From assembly GCA_905214325.1 (NCBI GenBank), contig CAJMLT010000011.1, positions 1-42,766 of the forward strand: 42,766 nucleotides of DNA, written 5' to 3'. The notes under the pieces are model-generated. The model saw only the letters and a list, made by a program, of their open reading frames with translations. It did not search any database and was not told the DNA's origin. Below, piece after piece: positions 1 to 8,649 of this stretch. The DNA comes from an uncultured bacterium. GTDB lineage: Bacteria > Actinomycetota > Coriobacteriia > Coriobacteriales > Eggerthellaceae. Positions within the stretch are counted from its first letter, which is position 1. Each line of letters starts with the position of its first letter. The position numbers and the translations under genes are program-made.

Positions 1-497
1 GTTGGGCCAAGATGCCCCTGCGCACCAGCATGAACAGCGGCACCATCTACAACCTCTTCGATACCAACTTCACCTCTCAGTTGAAATCGGTGAACAAGGT
101 AAGTGCCGTCGGTAACAACTCCACCTCCACTACAACAACCTCCGACAAGCTCTGGATCATGTCCTTCAGTGAGTTTACGGGGACTTCGACTATAACTTAT
201 GCAAGCGAATCCTGGATCCAATCCGAAGGTTCCCAGTACACCTACTGGAGCGGCAAGGTAACCAACCCCACCGGCGACAATGCCGCCCTTGTAGGTCTCG
301 GCTTGACCCGTGACGGCAACACACCTTCGGGTAGCGGTTACTTGGGTCAATGGGCATGTCAGCGTTCAACCAATGTTGATCAAGCCAGCCCTACGCTAGG
401 CGCCCAGCAGTTCCTTTTCATAACTAAGACGGGCATGCTGAACATCTCGTCGACGGCCTCTCAGCGGGTGTCCATCATTCCCTGCTTCTCGTTCTGA
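1..497 (+). CDS. 3' end of a probable secreted/surface protein (DUF6273-like C-terminus)
   Basis: The reading frame is open from the left edge, so the gene begins outside the window; the first ATG inside (position 12) is probably internal. About 164 codons are visible. The product is rich in Ser, Thr, Asn and Gly with few charged residues, which fits an extracellular protein. The order of a WIMSFSEF-like segment, a WACQRS segment and a final SQRVSIIPCFSF resembles the W-x-R-S ... R-P-A-F layout of DUF6273-type domains that end many Firmicutes and Actinobacteria surface proteins. That assignment is by pattern only. No anchor or membrane segment is visible at the C-terminus. It could equally be a phage- or adhesin-type tail domain. 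Two GC-rich hairpins follow the stop codon. Confidence 0.55.
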   Translation, partial: WAKMPLRTSMNSGTIYNLFDTNFTSQLKSVNKVSAVGNNSTSTTTTSDKLWIMSFSEFTGTSTITYASESWIQSEGSQYTYWSGKVTNPTGDNAALVGLGLTRDGNTPSGSGYLGQWACQRSTNVDQASPTLGAQQFLFITKTGMLNISSTASQRVSIIPCFSF

Positions 498-513
498 TCT
501 CGTATCTTGAATC

Positions 514-533
514 TGCGGGGGCTTGTCCCCGCA
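514..533 (+). terminator. GC-rich hairpin after the partial surface gene
   Basis: A perfect 7-bp stem (TGCGGGG with CCCCGCA) plus a G-T pair closes a small CTTG loop, 17 bases after the stop codon. No T-run follows, so termination would be weak or factor-dependent. Confidence 0.4.
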
Positions 534-576
534 CCGTAACAAGAGAGACGAACCGTGAGAGCGGAACCAAAACAAA

Positions 577-601
577 GCCTCGCCGCGATAAGCGGCGGGG
601 C
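577..601 (+). terminator. Second GC-rich hairpin upstream of dnaB
   Basis: A 10-bp stem (GCCTCGCCGC with GCGGCGGGGC, one G-T pair) around a GATAA loop. Only a short T-containing tail (GATTTG) follows. It lies between the partial surface gene and the dnaB promoter, so it probably isolates the two transcription units. Confidence 0.5.
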
Positions 602-645
602 GATTTGAAAAACCCCTCTCGGCGCGCATTGTTGTTGTGCGGAAA

Positions 646-675
646 TTGCCCTCAACCTTCGCCATCAAGTACAAT
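646..675 (+). promoter_or_regulatory. Candidate sigma-70-type promoter for dnaB
   Basis: TTGCCC (646-651) and TACAAT (670-675) are separated by 18 bases, 32 bases before the dnaB start. The match to the -35/-10 consensus is moderate; there is no experimental support. Confidence 0.5.
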
Positions 676-707
676 CGACCCTATCAAACGTAGGTGAAAG
701 GGTTCCG

Positions 708-2087
708 ATGCCGGCAGATACCGCACAAAGTACGCAAACCGAATCAACGGGTAGGAAATCCCTACCCCAGAATATCGAAGCCGAACAGACGGTGCTGGCC
801 GCCTGTTTGCTGTCGGCGGGTGTGTTCGAAGAAGTTGCCCTGACCCTGAAACCGGAGAGCTTCTTCCGCCCGGCTCACCGCATCATCTTCGAAGTCATGC
901 GGGAAATGAACGCCTCCTCCCTTCCCATCGACGTTATTTCGGTGGCCGACAATCTGACGGCCCGTGGGCAGTTGGAAGCGGTTGGCGGGCAGACCTATCT
1001 GCTGGAGCTGACGGACAACACCTTTGCCTTCACCAGTTGGCAGCATCACAGCGAAATAGTAAAACGCGATGCCATGCGCCGCGATTTGCTCATGGCATCG
1101 GCCAAAATAACCTCATTGGCCTACGATTCCCCCGCCGACCCCGCGGAATTGGTGGCCCAGGTGGAATCGACGCTGTTCGGCGTTACCGAAAAAACGGTTT
1201 CGTCCACGTTCAAAGACATTCAAACGCTGATCTTGGAAGCGAACGAGGAAATGGCGGAAATGGCCAACCGCGATGAAACCATCGTGGGTGTGCCGAGTGG
1301 TTTCAAAGACGTCGACGCGCTTTTCAACGGTTTCCGCGGGGGAGACCTGATCATCTTGGCCGCCCGCCCCGCCGTCGGTAAAACGTCGTTCGCCATGAAC
1401 CTGGCGGTCAATGCCGCCAAGCTCAAATCCGCCGTTGCCCTGTTCAGTTTGGAAATGTCTTCCATCCAGATCACCCAGCGCCTTCTTTGTGCCGAAGCGG
1501 GTATCAACCTGTCCATATTGCGCGGGGGCCGCATCAACGACAGTTCCTGGGGGCCGCTGTTCGACGCATCGGAAAAGCTGTCGAACATCAACCTCTACAT
1601 CGATGATTCTCCTTCGTTGTCCATCATCGAATTGCGCACGAAGGCCCGCCGCCTGATGCGCAACGTGGACAAGGGCCTGATCATCGTCGACTACCTGCAG
1701 TTGATGCAGCCGGTCATTCCCCACCCCAACAACCGCGCTGTCGAAGTTGCGGAAATATCGCGTGGGCTCAAGGTGTTGGCCAAGGAACTGGATGTACCCG
1801 TGCTGGCTCTTTCCCAGCTATCCCGTTCGGTGGAAACCCGCGGCGACAAGCGCCCCATGCTTTCCGACCTGCGCGAATCGGGCTCCATCGAGCAGGACGC
1901 CGACATCGTCATGTTCCTTGATAGGAGCATGAACGAATCGGAAGCGGAATCGGACAATCGTCCCGACTGGGGAGTTGCCGACCTCATTGTGGCGAAGCAT
2001 CGAAACGGCCCCACCCGTGACATCAAGCTGACGTTCATTTCCGAGCGCACGAAGTTCACGGACCATTTCGACGATTCTTCCTACTGA
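708..2087 (+). CDS. dnaB: Replicative DNA helicase DnaB
   Basis: The hexameric 5'-3' helicase that unwinds the replication fork and loads with DnaG primase. The 459-residue length is normal for the family. The N-terminal domain (about residues 15-120) starts with the typical LPQNIEAEQTVLAACL segment. The RecA-like C-terminal domain carries Walker A ARPAVGKTSFA near residue 220, the LFSLEMS segment, Walker B LIIVDYLQLM and the ALSQLSRSVE and DLRESGSIEQDADIV motifs, all intact. No intein interrupts the Walker region. The ATG at 708 has an AGGTGAAAGG ribosome site upstream. It appears to be transcribed alone. The usual rplI neighbour is not immediately upstream; a surface protein end is there instead. 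Confidence 0.97.
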   Translation: MPADTAQSTQTESTGRKSLPQNIEAEQTVLAACLLSAGVFEEVALTLKPESFFRPAHRIIFEVMREMNASSLPIDVISVADNLTARGQLEAVGGQTYLLELTDNTFAFTSWQHHSEIVKRDAMRRDLLMASAKITSLAYDSPADPAELVAQVESTLFGVTEKTVSSTFKDIQTLILEANEEMAEMANRDETIVGVPSGFKDVDALFNGFRGGDLIILAARPAVGKTSFAMNLAVNAAKLKSAVALFSLEMSSIQITQRLLCAEAGINLSILRGGRINDSSWGPLFDASEKLSNINLYIDDSPSLSIIELRTKARRLMRNVDKGLIIVDYLQLMQPVIPHPNNRAVEVAEISRGLKVLAKELDVPVLALSQLSRSVETRGDKRPMLSDLRESGSIEQDADIVMFLDRSMNESEAESDNRPDWGVADLIVAKHRNGPTRDIKLTFISERTKFTDHFDDSSY

Positions 2088-2143
2088 GTGTCGGCTGTGG
2101 GGATTTCGTCATACAGACCCTCCTCACTTCTTCGGTGTTGCGC

Positions 2144-2149
2144 TACACT
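2144..2149 (+). promoter_or_regulatory. Possible -10 box for a leaderless transcript
   Basis: TACACT ends 6 bases before the ATG at 2156, and no Shine-Dalgarno sequence precedes that ATG. This spacing would put the transcription start on or beside the start codon. No good -35 is visible, so the call is tentative. Confidence 0.35.
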
Positions 2150-2155
2150 CGAAAC

Positions 2156-3418
2156 ATGACTAAGACGGTGACATTCATCCATGCTTCCGATCTCCATCTG
2201 GGAGCACCGTTTCGTGGGCTCCGTGCTCTTTCGCCGACGTGGGCCGACACGCTGATCAAGGCCATCCCCGATGCGTATCAGCGCATCATCGATACCGCTC
2301 TTGCCGAACAGGTCGATTTCGTCGTCTTCGCCGGCGACATCTTCGACAACGCCCGCCCTTCCTACGCCGATTTCCATCGGTTCATCGAAGGACTGAAGCG
2401 TCTCGAGCAGGCGCATATACCGGTGTATTTCTGCACGGGAAACCACGACCCCTACACGTCGTGGCAGCATGATTTTGCTTCCCTGCCCCCCAACACCTTC
2501 ATGTTCAGCGCCGCCGAGCCGGATTTCTTCGTCTACGAAAGGGACGGGGAGCCTTTGGTGGCGTTAGGCGGGCGTAGCTACTACAACCAAACATGGCCGC
2601 TGAACGAAGACATATCGGCGGGTATTTCCCGTGCGCATGCCTTTGAAGCAACCGGTGTCGAGGCGCCGTTTGTCGTGGGGGTGATCCACACGGGGCTCAA
2701 CTTGGACCCCACGCGCAGCCCGGTCGATCCCAATGAACTGATGCGGCGCGATTGCGACTATTGGGCCTGCGGCCACATCCATCAAAGAATCCTCATGCCC
2801 GAAACCCATCCGATAGTGGCGTTTTCCGGGTGTCCCCAAGGGCGCGACATCAAGGAGACGGGAGAGCACGGCGTACTCAAGGTCACCTTGTCCGATCAGG
2901 CTCCCAATGAAGTCGTTTTCATTCCCACGGCCCGGGTGGTGTGGCAGCGTTTCAGCGTCGACGTGTCGGAATGCAGCACCATAGCGGACATTCACGAGCT
3001 TATTACCGATGAGGAATTCACTCTCAATTCCACCGCCCACTGCCAGCATATGGTCTGCCGCATCACGCTGGTGGGCAAGACGAAGCTTCATCGCGAATTG
3101 ACGCCCCAGGTGATAGACGATCTTCGCTCCATGCTCAACAACGGGTATCCGTTCTTCTTCATCGACACCATAGTCAACCGCACCGAAGACGTGATCGATC
3201 GTAGCCTGCTGCAGAAGGAAGGCCTTTTCCCGGCGGTCTATCTTGAAACGATCGCCGGTCAGCGTGATAACCGTGTTGAAACGCTTTCGTTTCTGGAAAA
3301 ACAATTCTACGGGCGCGATCTGGCTCTGCCCCGTGGCATAGAGGGCGACCTCGAAGGGCTCTACGATGATGCTGAAACAATGGTTCTCGATCTTTTGGGC
3401 CAAGGTGAGGTTTCATGA
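2156..3418 (+). CDS. Metallophosphoesterase, SbcD/Mre11/YhaO-like DNA exonuclease subunit
   Basis: A calcineurin-like phosphoesterase of about 420 residues. The metal-binding motifs appear in order: HASDLHLG (near residue 9), FAGDIFDN, CTGNHDPY, VIHTGLN and ACGHIHQRI. This set is complete, so nuclease activity is plausible. The C-terminal half has a capping region of the SbcD/YhaO type and an acidic tail. It is followed after 36 bases by a YhaN/SbcC-like ATPase, the classic partner, so the two probably form a DNA-end-processing complex. I prefer the ATG at 2156 over the in-frame GTG at 2135, because family members begin just before the phosphoesterase motif. General Mre11 family assignment is firm; the exact subfamily (YhaO rather than SbcD) is inferred from the partner. 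Confidence 0.85.
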   Translation: MTKTVTFIHASDLHLGAPFRGLRALSPTWADTLIKAIPDAYQRIIDTALAEQVDFVVFAGDIFDNARPSYADFHRFIEGLKRLEQAHIPVYFCTGNHDPYTSWQHDFASLPPNTFMFSAAEPDFFVYERDGEPLVALGGRSYYNQTWPLNEDISAGISRAHAFEATGVEAPFVVGVIHTGLNLDPTRSPVDPNELMRRDCDYWACGHIHQRILMPETHPIVAFSGCPQGRDIKETGEHGVLKVTLSDQAPNEVVFIPTARVVWQRFSVDVSECSTIADIHELITDEEFTLNSTAHCQHMVCRITLVGKTKLHRELTPQVIDDLRSMLNNGYPFFFIDTIVNRTEDVIDRSLLQKEGLFPAVYLETIAGQRDNRVETLSFLEKQFYGRDLALPRGIEGDLEGLYDDAETMVLDLLGQGEVS

Positions 3419-3454
3419 TGGGCACTGTCGCATGTGGAATCGGAGGTGACCTTC

Positions 3455-5695
3455 GTGGCTAAGAAGTCTTCCAAAGCGGATGGAGTCGCCCCCACGCACG
3501 ACGGTGTACCCGTGCGTTGTAGCCCCTACTATCTCGAGCACATAAAAATCACCGGTTTCGGTAGGCTGGCGAACCGCATCGTGGGTCCTTTCTCGCCGGG
3601 ACTCAACGTGGTGTACGGCCCTAACGAAGCGGGCAAGACCACCATCAACGAACTGGTGAAGGGGGTGCTGTTCGGATGGCCCACCGCCCGCAAGGGGGTG
3701 AATTCCTACCGGCCCGAAAACGCCGAACGTGCGGGCAGTCTGTTCTTCCGCGATCTTTCGACCGGGGAAGTGGAGGAGCTCAAGCGCGTCAAGAATACCG
3801 ACGGCATCGACGATCGCTTCCGCGTGCTTTCCGATATCGACCGCGAAACCCATGCGACCATGTTCGCGCTTACCGGCGACGAGCTGACGCACCTTGACCG
3901 CCACAACGAAGTGATGGCGCGCCTTCTGACGGCCGGTTCGGGAACGAGCGCATCCCCGGCGCATGCGCTCGAGAGCATCAACGAGCGCATAAAGGACATG
4001 ATGTCGCGTTCCGCACAGAACCCCGACTCCCTAGCCAATCTCCTTGCCGAACAGGAGCGCATACGTGCCCGGATGCAGGAAGGTCTGAACGAAGCGGATT
4101 ACCATCGTTCTCAGGAGCAGAAACTCAAGGCCCTACAGCCGCGCAAGGACACGTTGACCCAGGCGCAGAACAATTTGAACGGCGAGATAGAATCCCTTAA
4201 AACGAATCTGGCCAAGCTGGAGGGGATCGATGAGTCCCTTGCTTCCAACACGGCACTTCTCGAAGAAACCGTCGCCGCCGAAAGGGACGCGCAAAACGAT
4301 GCCGCCGACGAAGGCGATCGCGAACTCGTGGCGCTGAGCAACCTTTCGCAGCAAGACGAATACAAGCTGCGCGATTCGCTGGAGGATTTGGATGAGCAGC
4401 GCATCAAGTTCGAGCACGCCATAGACAACGCCCGCCGTGATGCCGCGAAGTCCCAAGCCGAATACGAGACGCTTATGGAGGACCGCGATGTGGAAGAGGA
4501 GCAGCAGCGCGCGAAAACACAGCGCCGTGTTCAGCTGGCTATCTCCATCGTCGTGCCGGTCTGCATGATTCTCGCGGGACTGTATATGTTCATTCATGGT
4601 CGCGATCTGGGGAGTTTGTCCTATAGCGTTTTGGGCCTTGTCGTGGGTATAGGGGCTTTGATCGTGGCTGCTGCGGGCGTGGTGATGAACCTGCGTCCCA
4701 CGAAAACCGAAGAAGAACTCACCGAGAGGCGCAAGAAGTTGGAATGGGTCATGCAGCAGGATCGTAAGACCTTGGAAGCGTGTGAGCGCGATGCCGCCAA
4801 CCATCAGGCGCGCATCGTCGCGTTTCTGGACAACAACGCGCTTTCCACCGCACAGGGATCGCTTCGTCGGGCGCGTCACCTGATGGATGCAGCCCGTGAG
4901 GTGCGCAGTACCCGGGAATTGGCGAAACAGAATGGGCGCGCATTGGCGCTGCAGCGTGCGTCATTGGAATCGTTGCTCGAAGATCTTCGCGAACAACGGG
5001 CGGAGATATGTCGTTGCCTGGGGTTGCCTCCCGCTACCGAGCTCGAGGAAATCACCGCGATCATCGATCGCAAAAGCGCCGAACGGGCCCAGACCATTCA
5101 GTTGGCCAACGACACGAATCGCCAGTATGGCGAGATATCGCAGGAGCTGCAGCAGGCGCAGCGACGCTTCACCTTCGACGAGACGAAACTCGCTTACGAA
5201 ATGGTGGAGACGAAGATACATGAAGCCTATCGCACGTTCGCGAGCCTTCTCGTTGCGCAACGCTCCCTTGAAGATGCCATTGCCGAATGGGAACGGAAAA
5301 GCCAGCCCGAAGTCTATCGTCAGGCATCCCGTCTGTTCTCCCGGATGACCGATGGAGTATGGCAGCAGGTACGTATGAATGCGGCGGGGGACATCGAAGT
5401 GGTCGACGCGGTGAAGACCGTCCGTCCTCCGCACCTTCTTTCCCTCGGCACGCGCCAGCAGCTCTATCTCAGTCTGCGCATCGCCTTGTTGCTGACGGCC
5501 GACAATGTGGGTCGGGCGCTACCCATCATGTGTGATGACATCCTGGTCAACTTCGACGATGAGCGCCGAGTGGCCGCCCTTGAAGCACTGGTCGAACTTG
5601 CCGAAAAGCGCCAGGTCATCCTGTTTACCTGCCATCCCGATATCGTCGCCCTTATGCAGAGTGCCGATTCGTCTCTCAATTCGATAGAACTGTAA
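3455..5695 (+). CDS. AAA/SMC-like ATPase of the YhaN/SbcC family with two membrane segments
   Basis: Probable ATPase partner of the upstream phosphoesterase. The N-terminus has LNVVYGPNEAGKTTINELV, a Walker A P-loop near residue 56. Long charged coiled-coil stretches follow (about residues 190-355 and 415-620). The C-terminus has the signature-like SLGTRQQLYLSLRIA, Walker B IMCDDILVNFD and the H-loop FTCHPD. Between the coiled coils lie two strongly hydrophobic segments (about residues 355-410; nt 4525-4700), as in Bacillus YhaN and unlike soluble SbcC. This suggests a membrane-tethered DNA-processing complex. I chose the GTG at 3455, which has a strong CGGAGGTGA site 6-10 bases upstream; an in-frame GTG at 3434 has none. 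At about 747 residues it is shorter than B. subtilis YhaN. Confidence 0.8.
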   Translation: MAKKSSKADGVAPTHDGVPVRCSPYYLEHIKITGFGRLANRIVGPFSPGLNVVYGPNEAGKTTINELVKGVLFGWPTARKGVNSYRPENAERAGSLFFRDLSTGEVEELKRVKNTDGIDDRFRVLSDIDRETHATMFALTGDELTHLDRHNEVMARLLTAGSGTSASPAHALESINERIKDMMSRSAQNPDSLANLLAEQERIRARMQEGLNEADYHRSQEQKLKALQPRKDTLTQAQNNLNGEIESLKTNLAKLEGIDESLASNTALLEETVAAERDAQNDAADEGDRELVALSNLSQQDEYKLRDSLEDLDEQRIKFEHAIDNARRDAAKSQAEYETLMEDRDVEEEQQRAKTQRRVQLAISIVVPVCMILAGLYMFIHGRDLGSLSYSVLGLVVGIGALIVAAAGVVMNLRPTKTEEELTERRKKLEWVMQQDRKTLEACERDAANHQARIVAFLDNNALSTAQGSLRRARHLMDAAREVRSTRELAKQNGRALALQRASLESLLEDLREQRAEICRCLGLPPATELEEITAIIDRKSAERAQTIQLANDTNRQYGEISQELQQAQRRFTFDETKLAYEMVETKIHEAYRTFASLLVAQRSLEDAIAEWERKSQPEVYRQASRLFSRMTDGVWQQVRMNAAGDIEVVDAVKTVRPPHLLSLGTRQQLYLSLRIALLLTADNVGRALPIMCDDILVNFDDERRVAALEALVELAEKRQVILFTCHPDIVALMQSADSSLNSIEL

Positions 5696-5701
5696 TATAA
5701 T
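5696..5701 (+). promoter_or_regulatory. Consensus -10 box for purA
   Basis: A perfect TATAAT overlaps the end of the upstream ATPase gene, 78 bases before the purA ATG. I see no convincing -35 at 16-18 bases. It would give a leader of about 70 bases containing two inverted repeats. Confidence 0.45.
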
Positions 5702-5719
5702 TTTGCTATCCGTCTTTGG

Positions 5720-5758
5720 GGAGGAATTCCTCCTCGTTGCCGCTCGAAAACGAACGGC
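5720..5758 (+). promoter_or_regulatory. Palindrome and hairpin in the purA leader
   Basis: GGAGGAATTCCTCC (5720-5733) is a perfect 14-bp palindrome. It is followed by an 8-bp stem with one mismatch around an AAAA loop (5739-5758). Both lie between the -10 box and the ribosome site at 5767. They could be an operator and a leader hairpin controlling purA. The palindrome also contains a GGAGG that could be sequestered. Confidence 0.4.
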
Positions 5759-5778
5759 AGTAAGTGAAAGGAATAATC

Positions 5779-7074
5779 ATGCCGAGCACTGTTCTTCTAG
5801 GCGCCCAGTGGGGCGATGAAGGCAAAGGCAAAATCACCGATCTCATTTCCAGTGATTATGACTACGTCGTACGTTACCAAGGGGGGAACAACGCAGGCCA
5901 TACGGTTATTCATGGAGACACGAAACTGGCGCTCCATCTTATTCCGTCAGGCGTGATGTACGATCACATCACCCCGGTCATCGGTAACGGATGTGTCGTC
6001 GATCCCCGCGTGCTCATCGAAGAGATGGAAATGCTGGAGAAGGAAGGTTTCTCCACCGCCAACCTGCGCATTTCCTGCGACGCTCACGTGATCATGCCCT
6101 ATCACATCGATCTCGATGGTGCTTCCGAGCGTCGTCTCGGCCGTCATAAGATCGGTACCACCAAGCGGGGCATCGGCCCGGCCTACGAAGACAAGGCGGG
6201 TCGTACCGGCATCCGCATCCAGGACCTTCTCGACGAGAAGATCTTCCGCGAAAAGGTGGAAGCGGCACTCATCTTCAAAAATCAGGTACTCACGAAAATC
6301 TACGACTTCGAGCCCTATACGGTGGACCAGATCTGCGATATGTATCTGCCCTTCGCCGATATCATCCGTCCGCACATGGCCGAAACCGCACAGCTTCTCA
6401 ACGAAGAACTGCGTGCCGGCAAGAACGTTCTGTTCGAAGGCGCACAGGGAACTCTGCTCGATATCGACCATGGAACGTATCCGTTCGTCACTTCTTCGGC
6501 CTGTTGTGCCGGGGGTGCTCCCACCGGTTCGGGCGTGGGACCCAAGGCGATCGGTAAGGTGCTCGGCATAGCCAAGGCCTACATCACCCGCGTCGGATCG
6601 GGTCCGTTCCCCACGGAACTCAAAGATGAAGTGGGGGAGCGTCTCTGTCAGGTCGGTGGCGAATTCGGCGTGACCACCGGACGTAAGCGCCGTTGCGGTT
6701 GGTTCGATGCCGTCGTCGCCCGGTATGCCGCCGATGTCAATTCGATGACCGACATGGCTCTGACTAAGCTCGACGTGCTTTCCTGTGTCGATCGTATCAA
6801 GGTGTGTGTTGGGTATCAGGCCGACGGCAAGACCTACGATTATTTCCCCATGCAACATTCGGCGCTCTACCCCAAGCACGTCACTCCCATCTACGAAGAG
6901 TTGCCCGGTTGGGAAGGTCAGGACATCACGCATTGCACGTCTTTCGCCGAGCTGCCCGCCAACGCCCAGCGCTACGTTCGCTATCTCGAAGAGGTTTCGG
7001 GCGTGAGGGCATCCATCATCGCCGTCGGTCCCGACCGCGATCAGACCATTTTCAACGGATGGGAAAGTCGTTAA
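5779..7074 (+). CDS. purA: Adenylosuccinate synthase PurA
   Basis: Catalyses GTP-dependent joining of IMP and aspartate, the first committed step to AMP. All family landmarks are present: GAQWGDEGKGKI near the N-terminus (catalytic Asp and Lys), GGNNAGHTV (catalytic His), GTTKRGIGPAYEDKAGRTGI, EGAQGTLLDIDHGTYPFVTSS, and TTGRKRRCGWFDAV. The length of about 431 residues is typical. The ATG at 5779 is preceded by GAAAGGA; the in-frame GTG at 5764 overlaps that ribosome site and is unlikely. purD follows after 30 bases, so these two purine genes form an operon ending at the terminator near 8530. Confidence 0.97.
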   Translation: MPSTVLLGAQWGDEGKGKITDLISSDYDYVVRYQGGNNAGHTVIHGDTKLALHLIPSGVMYDHITPVIGNGCVVDPRVLIEEMEMLEKEGFSTANLRISCDAHVIMPYHIDLDGASERRLGRHKIGTTKRGIGPAYEDKAGRTGIRIQDLLDEKIFREKVEAALIFKNQVLTKIYDFEPYTVDQICDMYLPFADIIRPHMAETAQLLNEELRAGKNVLFEGAQGTLLDIDHGTYPFVTSSACCAGGAPTGSGVGPKAIGKVLGIAKAYITRVGSGPFPTELKDEVGERLCQVGGEFGVTTGRKRRCGWFDAVVARYAADVNSMTDMALTKLDVLSCVDRIKVCVGYQADGKTYDYFPMQHSALYPKHVTPIYEELPGWEGQDITHCTSFAELPANAQRYVRYLEEVSGVRASIIAVGPDRDQTIFNGWESR

Positions 7075-7104
7075 ACGCAACGGAACCGAAGAGAGGTTTG
7101 TACG

Positions 7105-8397
7105 GTGAACATTCTTGTTTTGGGCAGTGGCGGTCGTGAACACGCCATTGCATGGGCACTTGCCAAGTCGCCGAAGTGCGAAGGTCTTTTCGTTGCTCCC
7201 GGCAACGGAGGCAGTGCCGATATAGCGACCAACATAAAAACACTCAATATCGAAGACGGTGCGGCGGTGGCGACCTTCGCCGAAAAGAACAACGTTTCTC
7301 TGGTGGTCATCGGCCCGGAGGCGCCTTTGGTCAAGGGCGTGGCCGATGTGCTGCGTGATGCGGGTATCGCCGTTTTCGGCCCCGACGAATACGGGGCGCA
7401 ACTCGAAGGGTCCAAGACCTTCAGCAAGAAGTTCATGGATGCCAATGGAATTCCCACGGCGCGTTACGCGAGCTTCACCGAAAGGGAGGCCGCGCGTGCC
7501 TACTGCGAGGAAATCGGTGCTCCTTTGGTGGTGAAGGCCGATGGCCTTGCCGCCGGCAAAGGCGTTATCGTCGCCGACACCATGGACATGGCGCTTGCCG
7601 CAGTGGATTCCTGCTTCGCCGGTGATTTCGGCGTGGCGGGGAGCACGGTTGTCGTGGAGGAGAAGCTCGATGGCCCCGAGTGTTCGCTGCTCGCTTTCGT
7701 TTCTCAGGGACAGGCGTTCTGCATGGCACCCGCTCAGGATCACAAGCGCGCCTACGATGGCGATCTCGGCCCTAACACGGGCGGTATGGGAGTGTATTCT
7801 CCGGTACCCATCGTCACCGAAGAGGAAATGACCGAGATGTATCGCATCATGGATATTTCCGCTGCGGCAACGGCGCGTGAACCGTTTCCCGTGGATTATC
7901 GGGGTTGTCTCTACGGTGGCTTCATGCTCACCTCCCGGGGGCCCAAAGTGCTTGAATTCAATGCCCGTTTCGGCGATCCCGAAACTCAGGTGGTCCTTCC
8001 CCGACTCGAGGGAGATTTGGTGGATATCATGATGGCCGTCGCTGAAGGCCGCCCGAACGACATCGATCTGTCGTGGTCAGATGATTGGGCGGTGAGCGTG
8101 GTCCTGGCAAGTGAGGGATATCCCGGCTCCTACGAGAAGGGCAAAGTCATTCTGGGTGTCGAAGATGCCGAAGCGATGGAAGACGTGCTGGTGTTCCATG
8201 CGGGTACGGCTATCAACCGTGATGGAGAACTGGTAACCGCTGGCGGGCGCGTTTTGAATGTTGTCGCACTCGGTTCATCGTTTGAACAGGCACGTGAAAG
8301 GGCGTATGAAGCGTGTGATGCCATCAGTTTCGAGGGCAAGCAGCTCCGTAGCGACATCGGTCGCAAGGCACTCGAAGGGCGCAGCGCTTGGGACTAG
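7105..8397 (+). CDS. purD: Phosphoribosylamine-glycine ligase (GARS) PurD
   Basis: ATP-grasp enzyme that joins glycine to phosphoribosylamine, the second step of purine synthesis. The start MNILVLGSGGREHAIAW is diagnostic. The ATP-grasp region includes VVKADGLAAGKGV, HKRAYDGDLGPNTGGMG and LEFNARFGDPETQV. The 430-residue length matches single-domain PurD, with no purM or purN fusion. The GTG start at 7105 is supported by GAGAGG about 10 bases upstream and by family alignment. It lies 30 bases after purA. The gene is followed, after about 130 bases without a gene, by a strong intrinsic terminator. Confidence 0.96.
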   Translation: MNILVLGSGGREHAIAWALAKSPKCEGLFVAPGNGGSADIATNIKTLNIEDGAAVATFAEKNNVSLVVIGPEAPLVKGVADVLRDAGIAVFGPDEYGAQLEGSKTFSKKFMDANGIPTARYASFTEREAARAYCEEIGAPLVVKADGLAAGKGVIVADTMDMALAAVDSCFAGDFGVAGSTVVVEEKLDGPECSLLAFVSQGQAFCMAPAQDHKRAYDGDLGPNTGGMGVYSPVPIVTEEEMTEMYRIMDISAAATAREPFPVDYRGCLYGGFMLTSRGPKVLEFNARFGDPETQVVLPRLEGDLVDIMMAVAEGRPNDIDLSWSDDWAVSVVLASEGYPGSYEKGKVILGVEDAEAMEDVLVFHAGTAINRDGELVTAGGRVLNVVALGSSFEQARERAYEACDAISFEGKQLRSDIGRKALEGRSAWD

Positions 8398-8526
8398 GGA
8401 TATCGTTTCGTTCGAGCTACGTTTCGGTCATGCGATTCACCGTGTGCACGAAAGGCTGAACCGTTCGTCGTATGGCGACGATGGCGCATTGTGAAAAGTA
8501 CTCGTTGTGCATCATAGATTCTTTTT

Positions 8527-8561
8527 ATAGGGCAGGCTTTGGGCTTGCCCTATTATTTTTT
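8527..8561 (+). terminator. Intrinsic terminator of the purA-purD operon
   Basis: ATAGGGCAGGC pairs with GCTTGCCCTAT (one G-T pair) around a five-base loop, and the stem is followed by ATTATTTTTT. The 130 bases before it, downstream of purD, hold nothing else I can recognise. Confidence 0.85.
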
Positions 8562-8566
8562 GCATG

Positions 8567-8620
8567 ATAACCTATAGGATAAAGAGTATAAGAATCAACT
8601 AAATAATAGGTATAACCTAT
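8567..8620 (+). promoter_or_regulatory. Operator-like repeats upstream of the acyl-CoA dehydrogenase operon
   Basis: The 9-mer ATAACCTAT occurs at 8567-8575 and again, shifted 45 bases, at 8612-8620. The second copy is half of the perfect interrupted palindrome ATAGGT-ATA-ACCTAT (8606-8620); the first is within CCTATAGG, itself palindromic. The segment is markedly AT-rich and lies 30-80 bases before the start codon, where a promoter must be. This looks like a two-site operator for a dimeric regulator, perhaps TetR- or GntR-like. Confidence 0.5.
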
Positions 8621-8649
8621 GGTAATGCCTTATCACGAGGAGGCGTGTC

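Noticed and set aside
5947..7743. A 598-codon minus-strand frame across purA and purD
   Set aside because: It is the shadow of two firmly identified genes and its translation matches no family.
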